From positions 248,001 to 312,000 of the forward strand of contig JAUILA010000001.1 in assembly GCA_030432655.1 (NCBI GenBank): DNA of 64,000 bases, given 5' to 3'. Source of the DNA: Bacteroidia bacterium. GTDB lineage: Bacteria > Bacteroidota > Bacteroidia > Cytophagales > Cyclobacteriaceae. The notes under the pieces were generated by a model. That model worked only from the letters and a program-made list of their open reading frames with translations. It was not told where the DNA came from and searched no databases. The translations under genes and the position numbers were made by a program. Shown one piece after another: positions 17,731 to 25,150 of the stretch (position 1 is the stretch's first letter; each line of letters opens with the position of its first letter).

Positions 17731-18180
17731 TTATTCCCTGATCTTGTCCAGAAGCAGATTTAACTCTTTTGCTTCGGATTCATTAAGGTTGCCGAGCAGA
17801 TGTTCAAAACCGCTCACTTTTTTATCAGTATCCGAAAGCAGGTTCAGTCCTTTTTCAGAGATAGTGATTTCCACCGCGCGCCGGTCCGAGTCACAATCCG
17901 TCCTGCTCAGAAGCCCCTTGTTCTCCAGGCGCTTAACGATTCTGGATGTATCGGACATTTTATCCAGCATTCTCTCCTTAATCACATTGATGGAGCAGGG
18001 CCGGGGAAACTGACCCCTAAGAATTCGTAGTACATTGAATTGCTGCCTTGTTATATCATGCGATTTAAAGAAGGCATTCATTTCAGTGATGAGGGTATTA
18101 TAAGTATAAATCAGGTTCAGCAATGCTTTTTGTTTCTCGCTTGTGAATTTAGTTTGCTGAATTTCTTCACTTAGTCCCAT
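17731..18180 (-). CDS. MarR-family transcriptional regulator
   Basis: A 149-residue winged-helix regulator. The dimerisation helix near residues 15-45 is followed by FNVLRILRGQFPRP (helix 2 region), the recognition helix region KMSDTSRIVKRLENKGLL, and the wing DSDRRAVEITISEKG with the conserved Asp-x-Asp-Arg-Arg. It is third in the minus-strand pterin operon, 17 bases after folE, and a candidate palindromic site lies in front of that operon (19265-19274), suggesting autoregulation. The effector is unknown. Confidence 0.85.
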   Translation of the reverse strand: MGLSEEIQQTKFTSEKQKALLNLIYTYNTLITEMNAFFKSHDITRQQFNVLRILRGQFPRPCSINVIKERMLDKMSDTSRIVKRLENKGLLSRTDCDSDRRAVEITISEKGLNLLSDTDKKVSGFEHLLGNLNESEAKELNLLLDKIRE

Positions 18181-18197
18181 TATGTTGTTGGCTGGTT

Positions 18198-18878
18198 CTA
18201 TTTGGTGTTAATATAATTTAAGAATTCATTTTTTATCTGATTCTCCCTGAACTTTCCTGAGAAATAAGCGGTCCCGGTCATGCTGTTCGTGTCATTTACC
18301 CCTCGTGAAGCCACACAAAGATGCGTGGCATCAACCACGACCCCGACGTCGTCGGTTTTCAGAATCTTAGTGAGTTCTTTTCCGATCTGCACGGTCAGCC
18401 GCTCCTGCACCTGTGGCCTTCTCGCATAATACTGCACGATACGGTTGATCTTGGAGAGTCCAATGACCTTGCCCGATGAAATATAGGCAACATGCACCTT
18501 GCCGAAGATTGGAACGAAATGATGTTCGCAGTGACTGTAGAATGTGATATCCTTTTCAACCAGCATCTGATCGTACTTATATTTATTTTCAAAGAGCGTG
18601 GCGTGCGGTTTATTGGCCGGATTCAATCCGCCGAATATTTCCTTAACATACATTTTAGCTACCCTCTTCGGTGTCCCGCGCAGTGAGTCATCCGTCAGGT
18701 CAAGACCGAGTGTTTCCATGATCTCACCAAACAGGATCTCGATTTTAGCCATTTTTTCGCCATCAGACATATCAAATGCATCAGGACGGAGCGGTGTGTT
18801 TTCGGCGCTTCCTATATGATCCTCTCCGTAGCTGTCCACATCATACGGGGTATTCGACATAGTTTCTTGGGGTTTCAT
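18198..18878 (-). CDS. folE: GTP cyclohydrolase I
   Basis: A 226-residue enzyme converting GTP to 7,8-dihydroneopterin triphosphate. Zinc and catalytic residues are in FYSHCEHHFVPIFGKVHVAY and ATHLCVASRGV; GLSKINRIVQYYARRPQVQE is the family signature. The N-terminal 40 residues are a low-conservation extension, and a second ATG at 18860 is an alternative start. It overlaps the upstream PTPS gene by up to 38 bases, so the products probably act in sequence on the same pterin. Confidence 0.94.
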   Translation of the reverse strand: MKPQETMSNTPYDVDSYGEDHIGSAENTPLRPDAFDMSDGEKMAKIEILFGEIMETLGLDLTDDSLRGTPKRVAKMYVKEIFGGLNPANKPHATLFENKYKYDQMLVEKDITFYSHCEHHFVPIFGKVHVAYISSGKVIGLSKINRIVQYYARRPQVQERLTVQIGKELTKILKTDDVGVVVDATHLCVASRGVNDTNSMTGTAYFSGKFRENQIKNEFLNYINTK

Positions 18879-19248
18879 AGAGAATTACTTTAAGATCAAT
18901 GTCTGCCCCGATCTGTTCACGAAGCAGCTGATAAATAACTATTGCGATGTTTTCGGCTGTGGGATTAAGGTTTTTGAAGTGCGGAACATCAAGGTTCAGG
19001 TTCTTGTGGTCAAATTTACTTATGACATGTTCCCTGATGAGATCGCTCAACTCCTTCATATCATAAACATAGCCGGTTTCCGTGTCAATTTCTCCGATCA
19101 GTTTTACGATCAATTCATAATTGTGCCCGTGATAATTCGGGTTATTGCATTTGCCAAATACCCTGCTGTTCTTCTCATCATCCCAGGCCGGATTATGAAG
19201 CCGGTGTGCGGCATTAAAATGCTCTTTACGGTAAACGGCTGTTTTCAT
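18841..19248 (-). CDS. 6-pyruvoyl-tetrahydropterin synthase homologue, PTPS-II motif type
   Basis: A 135-residue T-fold enzyme acting on dihydroneopterin triphosphate made by FolE. Zinc ligands are in FNAAHRLH and HGH (40-42), with the Asp80-His81 pair in KFDHKNLN. The catalytic cysteine is Cys34 in FGKCNNPNYHGHNY, spaced Cys-x5-HGH. This is the spacing of BH4-forming PTPS-II enzymes; QueD (PTPS-I) has Cys-x3-HGH and the folate-type PTPS-III has Glu-x2-HGH. I therefore favour tetrahydrobiopterin-type pterin synthesis over queuosine. It is first gene of the operon with folE and MarR. Confidence 0.85.
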   Translation of the reverse strand: MKTAVYRKEHFNAAHRLHNPAWDDEKNSRVFGKCNNPNYHGHNYELIVKLIGEIDTETGYVYDMKELSDLIREHVISKFDHKNLNLDVPHFKNLNPTAENIAIVIYQLLREQIGADIDLKVILYETPRNYVEYPV

Positions 19249-19251
19249 CGA

Positions 19252-19274
19252 ATGTTATAACATCTAGTTGACTA
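19252..19274. promoter_or_regulatory. Two palindromes in front of the pterin operon; candidate MarR operator
   Basis: ATGTTATAACAT (19252-19263) is a perfect 12-base palindrome and TAGTTGACTA (19265-19274) is a near-perfect one with 4-base arms. They lie 4 and 17 bases upstream of the PTPS ATG. A site between promoter and start, in an operon that itself encodes a MarR repressor, suits an autoregulatory operator. Assignment to MarR is inference. Confidence 0.35.
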
Positions 19275-19418
19275 AATGGTTCCTGCAAGTTAAACAAAAA
19301 AGGATCAGAAGAGCTTTTTTGCAATACTTATCAGGAGGACAACGCCATTGAGCCTAAGGGGATTTTACAGCGCAGATATGAAAATGCTTGTTATCAAGCT
19401 ATTCACACATGCATCCTC

Positions 19419-19447
19419 TTTGATTAGGAGTTGTTTTATTATCTTTG
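19419..19447 (+). promoter_or_regulatory. Bacteroidota-type promoter (TTTG-N17-TATCTTTG) of the APS reductase gene
   Basis: TATCTTTG at 19440-19447 matches the -7 consensus TAnnTTTG exactly, and TTTG at 19419-19422 serves as the -33 element with 17 bases between. Transcription would begin about 5 bases before the ATG at 19456, giving a very short leader. This also argues against the longer TTG-started frame at 19348. Confidence 0.5.
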
Positions 19448-19455
19448 ATATCACT

Positions 19456-20112
19456 ATGACTTTTGAGGAGATAAGGGAACAGTTAACGCGCTATCGTAAG
19501 GAAGGGAGAACGATGTTCACTACCTCCTCTTTCCAGACGCACAGCCTGGTCATGCTTCATATCCTGAGCCGCATCGACCGTACCATTCCTGTCGTGTTCA
19601 TCAATACGGGGTATCATTTCCCTGCTACCGTAGCTTTTAAGGATGAGGTGGCCACGAGGTTTGGCCTTAAAACAATTGACCTGAAATCATCCACCCCGAA
19701 ATATATGCAGCGTGATGCCGAGGGCCGCCTGCTGTTTACTTCAGATCCGGACCATTGCTGTTTTCTGAACAAGACACAGCCGGTTGACGGCTTGTTGCGG
19801 AAATATGATATCTGGATCAACGGGGTTCGTGCCGATCAGAGTGCAGTCAGGAAAGCCATGAAAGTGGAACAACCGGCACCTCATGACACTATCCGATTCC
19901 ATCCAATGCTCGACTGGAGCGCTAAAATGATTTATGATTATCGCAAAGAACACGATCTGCCTAAACATCCTCTGGAAGATCAGGGATACGTCAGTATTGG
20001 CTGCGAGCCATGTACCCGCCGGGTCGATCCGGAAATGATGGAGAGGGAAGCCCGATGGTATGGGATGAGCAAGGTGGAATGCGGTCTTCATACGGACCTT
20101 GTTAAAAAATAA
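19456..20112 (+). CDS. cysH: Adenylyl-sulfate (APS) reductase, CysH family
   Basis: 218 residues from the ATG at 19456; the open frame extends upstream to a TTG at 19348, but the family alignment and the promoter favour the internal ATG. It reduces APS to sulfite using thioredoxin in assimilatory sulfate reduction. FTTSSFQTHSLVMLHIL is the phosphosulfate-binding region. DHCC and GCEPC are the four [4Fe-4S] cysteine ligands that distinguish APS reductases from PAPS reductases, and KVECGLH carries the catalytic C-terminal cysteine. It is followed after 3 bases by an epimerase gene. Confidence 0.9.
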   Translation: MTFEEIREQLTRYRKEGRTMFTTSSFQTHSLVMLHILSRIDRTIPVVFINTGYHFPATVAFKDEVATRFGLKTIDLKSSTPKYMQRDAEGRLLFTSDPDHCCFLNKTQPVDGLLRKYDIWINGVRADQSAVRKAMKVEQPAPHDTIRFHPMLDWSAKMIYDYRKEHDLPKHPLEDQGYVSIGCEPCTRRVDPEMMEREARWYGMSKVECGLHTDLVKK

Positions 20113-20115
20113 AGC

Positions 20116-21036
20116 ATGAAGATAGTTGTTTTCGGCGGAGCCGGATATATAGGTACAGAACTGGTGTCAAACCTGGAGAAGCGGGATGATGTTGATCAGG
20201 TCATTATATATGACAACCTGAGCAGGTCAAATTTCAATGTATTTCTGGGGAGTGAATTCCGGAACAGATCCAAAATAAGATTTGTCCAGGGAGAATTGCT
20301 GGATTCCCGTGGTATTGCCAAGGTGCTGGACGGAGCCGATGTGGTCTATCATCTCGCGGCCAAGGTGACCACTCCGTTTGCGAATACCGACCCGCATTTC
20401 TTTGAGCAGGTCAATCACTGGGGGACGGCAGAACTTGTTTACGCTATTGAGGAAAGCAATGTGAGCAAAGTTATTTATACAAGCAGTACTGGTGTTTACG
20501 GATCATCCCGGGATGAGATTGATGCTAAAACTATTCCCAATCCCCGGACCTTTTATGGTACCTCAAAACTGCGGGGAGAAGAACATGTCCAGCGACTCCA
20601 GGAACAGCTTGAAACATTCATCATTCGCTGTGGAAATGTGTACGGGTTCAATCAGAGTATGCGTTTTGATGCCGTCATTAACAAGTTCGTGTTTGAAGCG
20701 AACTTTAATAAGCAGGTACAGATTCATGGTGATGGAAGGCAGTTCAGGGCTTTCATTCACATACGAAACGTGGCCGCGGCACTGAGCCGACTGCTTGACG
20801 GACACGTTTCCCCGGGGATCTACAACCTGGTAGATCGAAATCTTACCGTACTTGATATTGTGGATACATTAAAGATGCTGCTTCCGGAGCTGGAATTTAT
20901 TTTTATTAACCAGCACCTGACATTGCGTCAGCTGAAGGTAGAGCGTGATGAGGACCTTGCGGGTCAACTGAACCTGCAGGCGGATATGAGCTTCCAGGAT
21001 GAACTTCAGGAATTTATGGAGCAATTCAGCTTCTGA
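20116..21036 (+). CDS. NAD-dependent epimerase/dehydratase, extended SDR
   Basis: A 306-residue extended short-chain dehydrogenase. NAD binding is by GGAGYIGTEL (8-17), followed by Asp in IIYDNLSRSN; VVYHLAAKV, YTSSTGVYG (catalytic Ser/Thr) and YGTSKLRGE (catalytic Tyr-x3-Lys) are intact, as in nucleotide-sugar 4-epimerases and dehydratases. The substrate is probably a nucleotide sugar, but it cannot be named. It is 3 bases after cysH and likely cotranscribed with it; a functional link is not obvious. Confidence 0.82.
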   Translation: MKIVVFGGAGYIGTELVSNLEKRDDVDQVIIYDNLSRSNFNVFLGSEFRNRSKIRFVQGELLDSRGIAKVLDGADVVYHLAAKVTTPFANTDPHFFEQVNHWGTAELVYAIEESNVSKVIYTSSTGVYGSSRDEIDAKTIPNPRTFYGTSKLRGEEHVQRLQEQLETFIIRCGNVYGFNQSMRFDAVINKFVFEANFNKQVQIHGDGRQFRAFIHIRNVAAALSRLLDGHVSPGIYNLVDRNLTVLDIVDTLKMLLPELEFIFINQHLTLRQLKVERDEDLAGQLNLQADMSFQDELQEFMEQFSF

Positions 21037-21057
21037 GTCCGGAAGAATCACAATCCA

Positions 21058-22017
21058 TTATTCTCCTGCTGACTGGTCGTTCAGAAAAATACGTTGTACC
21101 TGTAAACTTTCCTGTTTCGCATTCCACGGGGTCATATGGCTGCTCCCTTCAAAAATCACCACACGTGAATCAGGTACTTCCATGGCCCATTCTCTTACAA
21201 TATCAGGCTGGATCTCATCAAATTCTCCGACAGTAAACATAACAGGAACATTTACGGAAGACAAGTCTCCTGTCACATCGAAATCACCCAGTGTACCTGT
21301 AAAACTGAATTCGCTCGGACCCCACATATATTCATATACCGCCGGGTTATAGGTGCTCATGGTACTGTCGAAGTCAGCCTCGGGATATACTTCGCCAAAC
21401 ACAAATTTTTCATAAAAGGTATTCATTGCATCCTGGTAGCCCGGATCCTGGTAGTCGCCGATAGCTTCTGCCTGGTTAATTGCCGTTTGGAGTGAGTCAG
21501 GGAGAATTTCAAGTAAAGCTGACGTACTCCGCTTCCAGTCATGACTGCTGAGGCAGGGACTTGCCAACGTAAGACTGGTTACACGCCGGGGATGCTCATT
21601 GTAATAGGACATGGCCAGCATGGTGCCCCATGAATGTCCCAGGATATGCCATTCTTCAATCCCCAGGTGTTCACGAAGGGCTTCCAGCTCAGCTACAAAA
21701 TGGGGAACGGTGAATATGGAAGTGTCACTGATCATATCTGATTTACCACTTCCCAGCTGATCATATCGAATCACCGTATATTCATCCGCGAGCTCATCAA
21801 AGGGCTTGAGGTAAAAGCTGCTGTATCCGGGGCCTCCGTGTAAGAGGACCAGGGGAGCTTTGTCCGAATTGCCGGACACTTTGTACCAGATTTCACCCCC
21901 ATCAACAGGTAGACGGTATTCTCCCGGAACTAGCGAGACTGATTGTTCCTCCTGTGAGGAACATGCACTGATCAGGCAAAGCGGGATCAAGGTGCAAAGC
22001 AGGATTGAAAACTTCAT
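21058..22017 (-). CDS. Proline iminopeptidase-like alpha/beta hydrolase lipoprotein
   Basis: 319 residues from the ATG at 22017, chosen because MKFSILLCTLIPLCLISAC is then a standard lipoprotein signal (an upstream ATG at 22038 exists). VLLHGGPGYSSFYLKP is the oxyanion-hole motif typical of proline iminopeptidases, GHSWGTMLA holds the nucleophile Ser, GEFDEIQPD the Asp and SSHMTPW the His. The family releases N-terminal proline or hydrolyses small amides and esters. Lipid anchoring suggests a periplasmic or outer-membrane location, unlike cytosolic PIPs. Confidence 0.85.
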   Translation of the reverse strand: MKFSILLCTLIPLCLISACSSQEEQSVSLVPGEYRLPVDGGEIWYKVSGNSDKAPLVLLHGGPGYSSFYLKPFDELADEYTVIRYDQLGSGKSDMISDTSIFTVPHFVAELEALREHLGIEEWHILGHSWGTMLAMSYYNEHPRRVTSLTLASPCLSSHDWKRSTSALLEILPDSLQTAINQAEAIGDYQDPGYQDAMNTFYEKFVFGEVYPEADFDSTMSTYNPAVYEYMWGPSEFSFTGTLGDFDVTGDLSSVNVPVMFTVGEFDEIQPDIVREWAMEVPDSRVVIFEGSSHMTPWNAKQESLQVQRIFLNDQSAGE

Positions 22018-22076
22018 GAGAGTTGATTTAACATCCATAAATAGAAAACTATTCTCAATTTTATTTTAATAAAATT

Positions 22077-24602
22077 TTAATGTTCAGCCTTCAAATACGC
22101 CAGAAGATCCCGCAATTCGTCCTCATTCAGCCGGTTTATCAGGCCTGCCGGCATTAGTGATACCGGCGATGGCTCCTGCTTCTCCACTGAATCCACATGA
22201 ACGCTGACAGCCGTGTTACTGAAGGGATTTGTATTAATGAAAACAGAATCTCCGGTTGTTCGAACAGGCCGGCCCACCATGGTCGTCCCGTTTTTCATCG
22301 TAAACAAGACCGCCCCATACTGGTCCGAAATGGATTCACTCGGGGAGATCATTGCCACAAGTAAATCCCTGGTGGTAAACCTGGTTCCTGCCTGGGTAAG
22401 ATCAGGCCCCACATTTCCCCCTTTTCCGTTAATCGCGTGACAGGCAGCACAGAGCAGGGCCTGGTAAAGTTCGCTTCCGCGATCAATGTCCGGAGAATAA
22501 TTGTCATCGCCGGCCACCTGCTGCGCCTCGCTCAGAATCCAGTTTCGTCCTGGACCAGCAGGGGGTGGGACGTCTGCATTAAACAATGGTTCGTTTAAGA
22601 GGGCTTCTCCTGACATTTCAGCCAATCGCTCCCGGTCTGAACGGGGCACCTGATCAAGCGCCTGAACCCGAACAAATTCCACAAATCCTTTATAACTCAT
22701 TCCGCCGCTTTTTTGCAGCGCCCGGTAAAACCACCGGAAATACCGGTCCCTGAATTCATCTGTCCACCCTGCAGTCATATGACTCAATGAAACCGCCAGG
22801 GCCAGCCCCTGCTCGGCTGGCCGGTTTTCGTGCATGGCTTTAATCGTCGGACCATATTGTTCACTTCGTTCGAGTACCTCCACGGGGGTGAGGTCGGCCT
22901 CAAGACCCTCCTCTGATTCTTCCATCAGCGTAAGAGCAGGTCCGATGATGGAACCATCATTAAGATATGCCAACAGTCCGGCCAGTTCCCGGTCCAGCGT
23001 CTGATTTCCGGTTGGGAAGTCCGGCAGGTTTTCCTTTACCCTTAGATCACTTGTGCCGGTTCGGGAGAAAAGTAAGCCATAGGCCCGGATCAGGCTGAGT
23101 TGTTGCTCAAGTTCCAGTTCCTTCCCGTTAATTCTTCCGAGTTGAGTTCGAACCAGGGGGATGAGTGACTGGTCATTTTTACGTATCGCTGCAATGGATC
23201 CGTGAATTACTTCCGCCGGGATTGTCGCATCCCTCAATAAATTTTTCCACTCCTCCACCGGCTTCTTTTCCAGGGCTACCCTGGCGGCATAGCGTACAAA
23301 GCGGTCGGGACTGGAGAGACCATTCCAGGCCTCCGAAGCATCCAGGTCAGCATTTGTCATCTTCACCATCTCTTTATGCAAATCATTCTCCTGCACCTCC
23401 AAAGGCACTTTTTCCGTTGATTCATCACCAACATAGGAAACCCTGTACAAATAGGAAGTGCCTCTTCTGCCGCCAGTGGTGAAGTACATATTTCCATCGC
23501 TGCCAATCACAAGATCAGTTACGGCAAGCGGAGCGCCGGAGATGAATTCCTTCTTTTCTGCAGAATATGATGCGCCGTCGGGAGTTAGATTGACCTGGTA
23601 GATAGTGCCAAAACTCCAGTCTGAGACAAAAAGACTATGCTGGAAATTCTCGGGAAAAGCAGCGCCATAACCAAACGTAATTCCAGTGGGAGAACCCTGT
23701 CCCATATTCAATACGGGCGGCAGGTTGTCCGGATAATACGCCGGCCATTTTCCGGATCCCGAACGCCATCCAAATTCCGCACCTGGAATTACATGGCATA
23801 TCCTGGTGGGGCGGTACCAGGGCGAGCCAAGGTCCCACTCCATGTCAGAGTCGTAAGTAAATAAATCTCCGTTAGCGCTGAAGGCAATATCATAGGCATT
23901 GCGAAATCCCGAGGCAATAACCTGCCAGGAATTCCCTTTATCATCCGAACGGGCAATCCAGCCACCCGGAGGCTTAACCGAATTGGCGTGCCCACGCGGA
24001 TCAAGAATAGGTGTAAAAAGACGGTCAGTGGCCCAGTTTCCATTTAAATATGAACTGAATTCTTCCGGAACGAGGGTATGATTGCCGGCGATCAGGTACA
24101 GGGAACCTTCCGGACCGCTGATAATTGAATGAGGCCCGTGTTCTCCTTCTCCCTGCAGTGTTACAAGTTCCTTTATCTCGTCAAATGAGTCATCACCGTC
24201 TTCGTCCGTTAAAAAATACAGTCCGCTGCCTTTCCTTGTGGAATCGGCCTGCCCGTTGACCGAGACATAAAGTCCTCCATCTGCCCATAACAGGCCCTGA
24301 GCACTTCCGATACCCAATTCAATACTGTCTACCCTGATATCATCTTCCAGCCCGGAAATGCGGTATATTTTACCATATTGATCTGACGCAAGCAATCTTC
24401 CCTGGCCATCCGTTGTGAGCGATACCCATGACCCCTGGCCATTGGCAGAAGGAGAATACAACATGGTCACTTCAAATCCGGAGGGTGCAGAAATTTCCGG
24501 AAGTTCCTGGTTAACGGTAATTTCATTTTCCGTTGTGCTGCAGGCGGTTATGAATAAAGCCAGGAGCAGCACCAAACACAGGTTAAGCGGTATGAAGTTC
24601 AT
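22077..24602 (-). CDS. Sorbosone-dehydrogenase-like propeller / HEAT / cytochrome c lipoprotein
   Basis: An 841-residue lipoprotein (lipobox ITAC, Cys21). Residues about 35-400 form a beta-propeller related to glucose/sorbosone dehydrogenases and PVC-type membrane-bound dehydrogenases; about 410-690 is helical HEAT-like; the C-terminus is a c-type cytochrome of the 'putative heme-binding' family with CAACH at 718-722 and the downstream SLMPAGLINRL methionine ligand region. It probably oxidises a sugar or alcohol in the periplasm and passes electrons to its own haem. Substrate unknown. Confidence 0.82.
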   Translation of the reverse strand: MNFIPLNLCLVLLLALFITACSTTENEITVNQELPEISAPSGFEVTMLYSPSANGQGSWVSLTTDGQGRLLASDQYGKIYRISGLEDDIRVDSIELGIGSAQGLLWADGGLYVSVNGQADSTRKGSGLYFLTDEDGDDSFDEIKELVTLQGEGEHGPHSIISGPEGSLYLIAGNHTLVPEEFSSYLNGNWATDRLFTPILDPRGHANSVKPPGGWIARSDDKGNSWQVIASGFRNAYDIAFSANGDLFTYDSDMEWDLGSPWYRPTRICHVIPGAEFGWRSGSGKWPAYYPDNLPPVLNMGQGSPTGITFGYGAAFPENFQHSLFVSDWSFGTIYQVNLTPDGASYSAEKKEFISGAPLAVTDLVIGSDGNMYFTTGGRRGTSYLYRVSYVGDESTEKVPLEVQENDLHKEMVKMTNADLDASEAWNGLSSPDRFVRYAARVALEKKPVEEWKNLLRDATIPAEVIHGSIAAIRKNDQSLIPLVRTQLGRINGKELELEQQLSLIRAYGLLFSRTGTSDLRVKENLPDFPTGNQTLDRELAGLLAYLNDGSIIGPALTLMEESEEGLEADLTPVEVLERSEQYGPTIKAMHENRPAEQGLALAVSLSHMTAGWTDEFRDRYFRWFYRALQKSGGMSYKGFVEFVRVQALDQVPRSDRERLAEMSGEALLNEPLFNADVPPPAGPGRNWILSEAQQVAGDDNYSPDIDRGSELYQALLCAACHAINGKGGNVGPDLTQAGTRFTTRDLLVAMISPSESISDQYGAVLFTMKNGTTMVGRPVRTTGDSVFINTNPFSNTAVSVHVDSVEKQEPSPVSLMPAGLINRLNEDELRDLLAYLKAEH

Positions 24603-24668
24603 ATAGAGATGATTACTGATTTGGAGAATGTTAATATACTAAATAAAGGACGGAGCGAAAGGGTGCTG

Positions 24669-25127
24669 TTAGTACTTAAAATCAAGCTGACGGCCTTCAT
24701 CCGCCACCTTTTGATCTTTTTGCTTTCCTACCGCCATCCCAAGCGGCAACCCCATGGCCAGTCCGGCACCAAGGAAGGCCATGTTGCCCAGCGCCGTACC
24801 AAATGCGATACCTATAGGGATTCCAAATACAGACATCCCAATTGCCATCCACTGTTTGAGATAGTATTCACGGGGAATCAGGTTCAGGTGTTTTACAGAA
24901 TATTCGATAAGCCGTTTCTTTGCCAGTTTTACCTGGGAGCGAAGGTTGGGATCATCCGGCGACATATGATTCAGATTGTTCACGGCCGTATTGATCACGT
25001 CCGCCGCGCTTTCAGGAATATCGTGTTGCCGGAAAGCGTCAAGTAATTGATTGAAATTCCGGAGCTGGTTGTTGAGTTTGTCCGAATGCCGGTCGGATGG
25101 CTGATGTTCGAAAGATTGAATGCTCAT
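24669..25127 (-). CDS. Uncharacterised protein with C-terminal Gly-rich hydrophobic hairpin
   Basis: 152 residues, family not recognised. Residues 1-90 are polar and helical (conserved-looking RLIEYSVKHLNLIPREYYLKQW). Residues about 93-140 form two hydrophobic segments rich in Gly and Ala (FGIPIGIAFGTALG and GAGLAMGLPLGMAVG), like glycine-zipper membrane hairpins. The charged tail KQKDQKVADEGRQLDFKY follows. It lies 23 bases downstream of the DUF5916 gene on the same strand and 66 bases before the propeller-cytochrome gene. Confidence 0.65.
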   Translation of the reverse strand: MSIQSFEHQPSDRHSDKLNNQLRNFNQLLDAFRQHDIPESAADVINTAVNNLNHMSPDDPNLRSQVKLAKKRLIEYSVKHLNLIPREYYLKQWMAIGMSVFGIPIGIAFGTALGNMAFLGAGLAMGLPLGMAVGKQKDQKVADEGRQLDFKY

Positions 25128-25150
25128 GTTGTTACAGGCAAAATTTTTAT

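Noticed and set aside
18841-19248. QueD (queuosine) assignment for the PTPS gene
   Set aside because: Cysteine to HGH spacing is five residues, not three, and no queC or queE lies nearby.
19333-19348. AGGAGG as ribosome site for a TTG-started CysH
   Set aside because: The 36 extra residues are not CysH-like, and an exact promoter lies downstream of them.
22058-22075. ATTTTATTTTAATAAAAT palindrome after the cytochrome lipoprotein gene
   Set aside because: Only A and T, so likely chance in an AT-rich gap; too weak for a terminator.
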